From positions 19,944 through 83,943 of the forward strand of contig JBEKMN010000005.1 in NCBI GenBank assembly GCA_050008495.1: a stretch of 64,000 nt of DNA. Direction: 5' to 3'. A program made the translations under genes and the position numbers. Shown one piece after another: positions 62,206 through 64,000 of the stretch (the first letter of the stretch is position 1; the number at the start of each line of letters is the position of its first letter). The DNA comes from CAVROP01 sp050008495 (GTDB lineage: Bacteria > Acidobacteriota > Terriglobia > UBA7540). The notes under the pieces were generated by a model, which was not told where the DNA came from, did not search any database, and saw only the letters and a program-made list of their open reading frames with translations.

Positions 62206-62414
62206 GTCAGAATCACCTACAACCGAAGCATTGTAGGACAAAACTCTTGAGTTTCGCAAAAGGTGGTTGGGGGGTCGTTGCAGTATATCAACCTATGCAT
62301 CGTGCGGAGAAACTCTTGCACCCTGTCGAAACTGCTTTGAAAATGGTTGCGCCGCACGCGCATTTTCACGGTTTCCGGGTGCCGCGAGCGGCATGGGCGA
62401 TTTGAGCGGATCAA

Positions 62415-63875
62415 TTACACCCAGTACTGCAAGCCCGCGGGGGCAGGGTACCTGGGTGTGGCCCAGGTAAGGAAATCGGCCGCTTTGTACGTGCCGTCGG
62501 TGATGTCATGGTCGTGCTCCATTTCCACTCTGGCGTTGGCGTGCAGACAGTTGCGTCCCCGGAGCCAGGAAACGAAGTAGTAGATGCTCTGGGCATTCGG
62601 CGCGTAATGGCCGCTCTGGTTCGTGATGATCTGCGCTAATCCATTGTTGGCGACCAGCATCCCGGAACAGCGGATCTTCTTGCCCTGTTTGGCAGAGGCA
62701 TGGATGAATCCGTCCACCCCGTGCTCGTGGGCCCAGAGTTGGCACTCCTGGTCCCACACGAATGCCACCGCCCCGGCAGGACCTTTGCCGCTGGGGCGAA
62801 AATCCGCGGTCTTCAGCAGCACCCGGACGCCTCCCCCGGTTAGAATCCGCTCGTACTCCAACTTTGCGTTCAACTGGTAGACATAAGCCAAATCCTGACC
62901 CTCGTACGATATTGTATTGGGGTCCTTGAATTGATCAGCCCCCGCCGTCACCACCGGCGTTCCCAGGCAGAACGGGTGATATTCCAGCCACTCGTAAAAA
63001 CTGGCGTTAGGGTTGGTCGCGCGGACCGGGTTCGAAGCAGGTTGCCCCACGATGTAGTCGAGAAAGGCATCGCCCATCTTGTTGACGCTGTTGTCCTGGG
63101 TAGGATCGGCCGGGTCAAGAAAAACGAAGGTCTGGCGATGAAAGGGGTCGATCTTCTCGATCGTGGCGTAGGGGGTTGCGTGCAGTTTTTCGCCTCCGTC
63201 CCGCGTGTTGTCGCCGGCAAGCCCCCGCAGGAACATTGAAAGCTGCACCCTGTTTTTGTATTTGGCTTTGGCGGTTTTGTGCCACTCCTTCATGGCAGCC
63301 AGGTAGTCAGCCTTCTTTATGGCCCGTTTGCCGAGAGAGCGGACCCATAGGTCAAGTTGGTTGTTAAGCTGCTTTGCGGCTGCTTTCATAGCGAGCACGT
63401 GCGTGGGGCCAAGGAGCGAAATGTACTTTCCGCACAAGATATTGATAAACTTCAGCTTCTGAATCCTTTCGTCAAACTTCGTGTAGTCGTCCTTGGCAAT
63501 GCCGTCGTAGGCAGTGATCTGATTCGTGATTTGTTGCAGGGCCATGGCGGGGGTGTTCACCAAGCCTCCTGTAGAACCGACAGTCCATCCGCCTCCCCCG
63601 GGGCGTGCCGCAGCCCTGGCCCCGCCGAGCACGGGATTGACGCGCGCCGCAGCGGCGGCGGCATTGGCTTGAATGTGCGCCCACTCTGCGGGGGAAAGAA
63701 TGTCACGCCAAGGATTCTTGTTTCCAGCGATAGAAACCTCCGTATGTCGCCAACAATCCGGATGGACCCAGGAGAAAAGCCGGGGCATCCACCTGACATA
63801 AAGTCTATGCACCCAGTCTAGCAAATCACAATCCCCACTGCAACCCAACCCTGAGCGCTTTCGTGCATTTTTCAC
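62415..63875 (-). CDS. 486-residue protein of unknown function
   Basis: I do not recognise a family over the whole length. No signal peptide. Residues 60-95 are Ala/Gly-rich, followed by a helical part (KFDERIQKLKFINILCGKYISLLG) and an alpha/beta part from about 230. The stretch GMLVANNGLAQIITNQSGHYAPN near 425 resembles the 'NGxLxxITNxSGHYxP' motif found near the end of various toxin- or effector-like proteins; this is recalled, not searched. AHEHGVDGFIHASAKQGKK carries several His. The start is a GTG at 63875, next to a 14-bp direct repeat; an ATG at 63788 is also possible. Confidence 0.55.
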   Translation of the reverse strand: MKNARKRSGLGCSGDCDLLDWVHRLYVRWMPRLFSWVHPDCWRHTEVSIAGNKNPWRDILSPAEWAHIQANAAAAAARVNPVLGGARAAARPGGGGWTVGSTGGLVNTPAMALQQITNQITAYDGIAKDDYTKFDERIQKLKFINILCGKYISLLGPTHVLAMKAAAKQLNNQLDLWVRSLGKRAIKKADYLAAMKEWHKTAKAKYKNRVQLSMFLRGLAGDNTRDGGEKLHATPYATIEKIDPFHRQTFVFLDPADPTQDNSVNKMGDAFLDYIVGQPASNPVRATNPNASFYEWLEYHPFCLGTPVVTAGADQFKDPNTISYEGQDLAYVYQLNAKLEYERILTGGGVRVLLKTADFRPSGKGPAGAVAFVWDQECQLWAHEHGVDGFIHASAKQGKKIRCSGMLVANNGLAQIITNQSGHYAPNAQSIYYFVSWLRGRNCLHANARVEMEHDHDITDGTYKAADFLTWATPRYPAPAGLQYWV

Positions 63876-63901
63876 TGTGCATTTTTCACTGTTGTACCTC
63901 G

Positions 63902-63981
63902 ATGATAATGTCCCCTTTTCTCCTCGTTAGAAATGTCCCCTAATAGAGTCTCCGAAAGGAGGCAGATTGGGGCGAACCAGG
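63902..63981 (+). mobile_element. Left end of an insertion sequence, cut by the window edge
   Basis: Two AATGTCCCCT words about 32 bp apart (near 63907 and 63932) precede an opening reading frame MSEREL. This combination resembles the ends of ISNCY-type elements whose transposases begin MSERELxR; only the first bases are available. Confidence 0.4.
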
Positions 63982-64000
63982 ATGAGTGAGAGGGAGTTGA
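63982..64000 (+). CDS. Transposase start, cut by the window edge
   Basis: ATG at 63982 opens MSEREL and leaves the window. CCAGG stands directly before. The call as an ISNCY-type transposase rests on the first six residues and the TGTCCCC repeats before it. Confidence 0.35.

Noticed and set aside
1..64000. tRNA, rRNA or prophage genes
   Set aside because: I found no cloverleaf, rRNA core sequence or phage structural gene by eye; a covariance search could still reveal a small RNA.

Overview
The window reads as a piece of an Acidobacteriota chromosome. This is an inference from gene content, since no rRNA or marker search could be run. The main reason is a run of large orphan permeases of the ADOP type (acidobacterial duplicated orphan permease) behind a PadR regulator. 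Supporting signs are a hopanoid hpnC-hpnD pair, many secreted proteins, a GC-rich composition and an abundance of small palindromic repeats.

Layout. 1-3.6 kb: two divergent short-chain dehydrogenases, a LarA/DUF2088-like protein and a GNAT acetyltransferase, with palindromic repeats between them. 3.6-6.4 kb (minus strand): a lone nuoA, a 140-bp tandem repeat array, then hpnD and hpnC. 6.5-24.6 kb (minus strand): an almost complete division and cell wall (dcw) cluster, read mraZ, rsmH, ftsL, ftsI, murE, murF, mraY, a small ribbon-helix-helix gene, murD, ftsW, murG, murC, ftsQ, ftsA, ftsZ. murB and ddl are absent, and MurD carries an extra tail of about 200 residues. A near-consensus promoter and GTGG boxes at exact 10-bp spacing lie before mraZ.

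24.9-36.6 kb: a secreted GH29 alpha-L-fucosidase, then minus-strand genes for YceH/DUF480, a 1121-residue CPBP membrane protease-like protein, RimI-like acetyltransferase, two small exported proteins, a cytochrome bd-like oxidase pair whose first subunit carries a haem c site, a GDSL hydrolase and a DUF1080 protein. 36.6-37.4 kb is repeat-filled. 37.4-55.9 kb: PadR regulator followed by six FtsX/MacB-type permeases on the plus strand, interrupted by a DUF433/DUF5615 toxin-antitoxin-like pair and a very short ExbB/MotA-like gene.

55.9-64 kb: exported His-rich protein, Tat-exported aldo/keto reductase, Tat-exported beta-propeller lactonase, a small exported protein, a peroxiredoxin whose catalytic cysteine codon is UGA, a CNNM/CorC-type membrane protein, a 486-residue protein of unknown function and the first codons of what looks like an insertion sequence transposase.

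The most notable result is the peroxiredoxin. The UGA lies exactly at the peroxidatic position and a hairpin with bacterial SECIS geometry follows it, so the gene is best read as a selenoprotein and not as two broken pieces. A second theme is that small palindromic repeats repeatedly lie against, or supply, the stop codon of the preceding gene.
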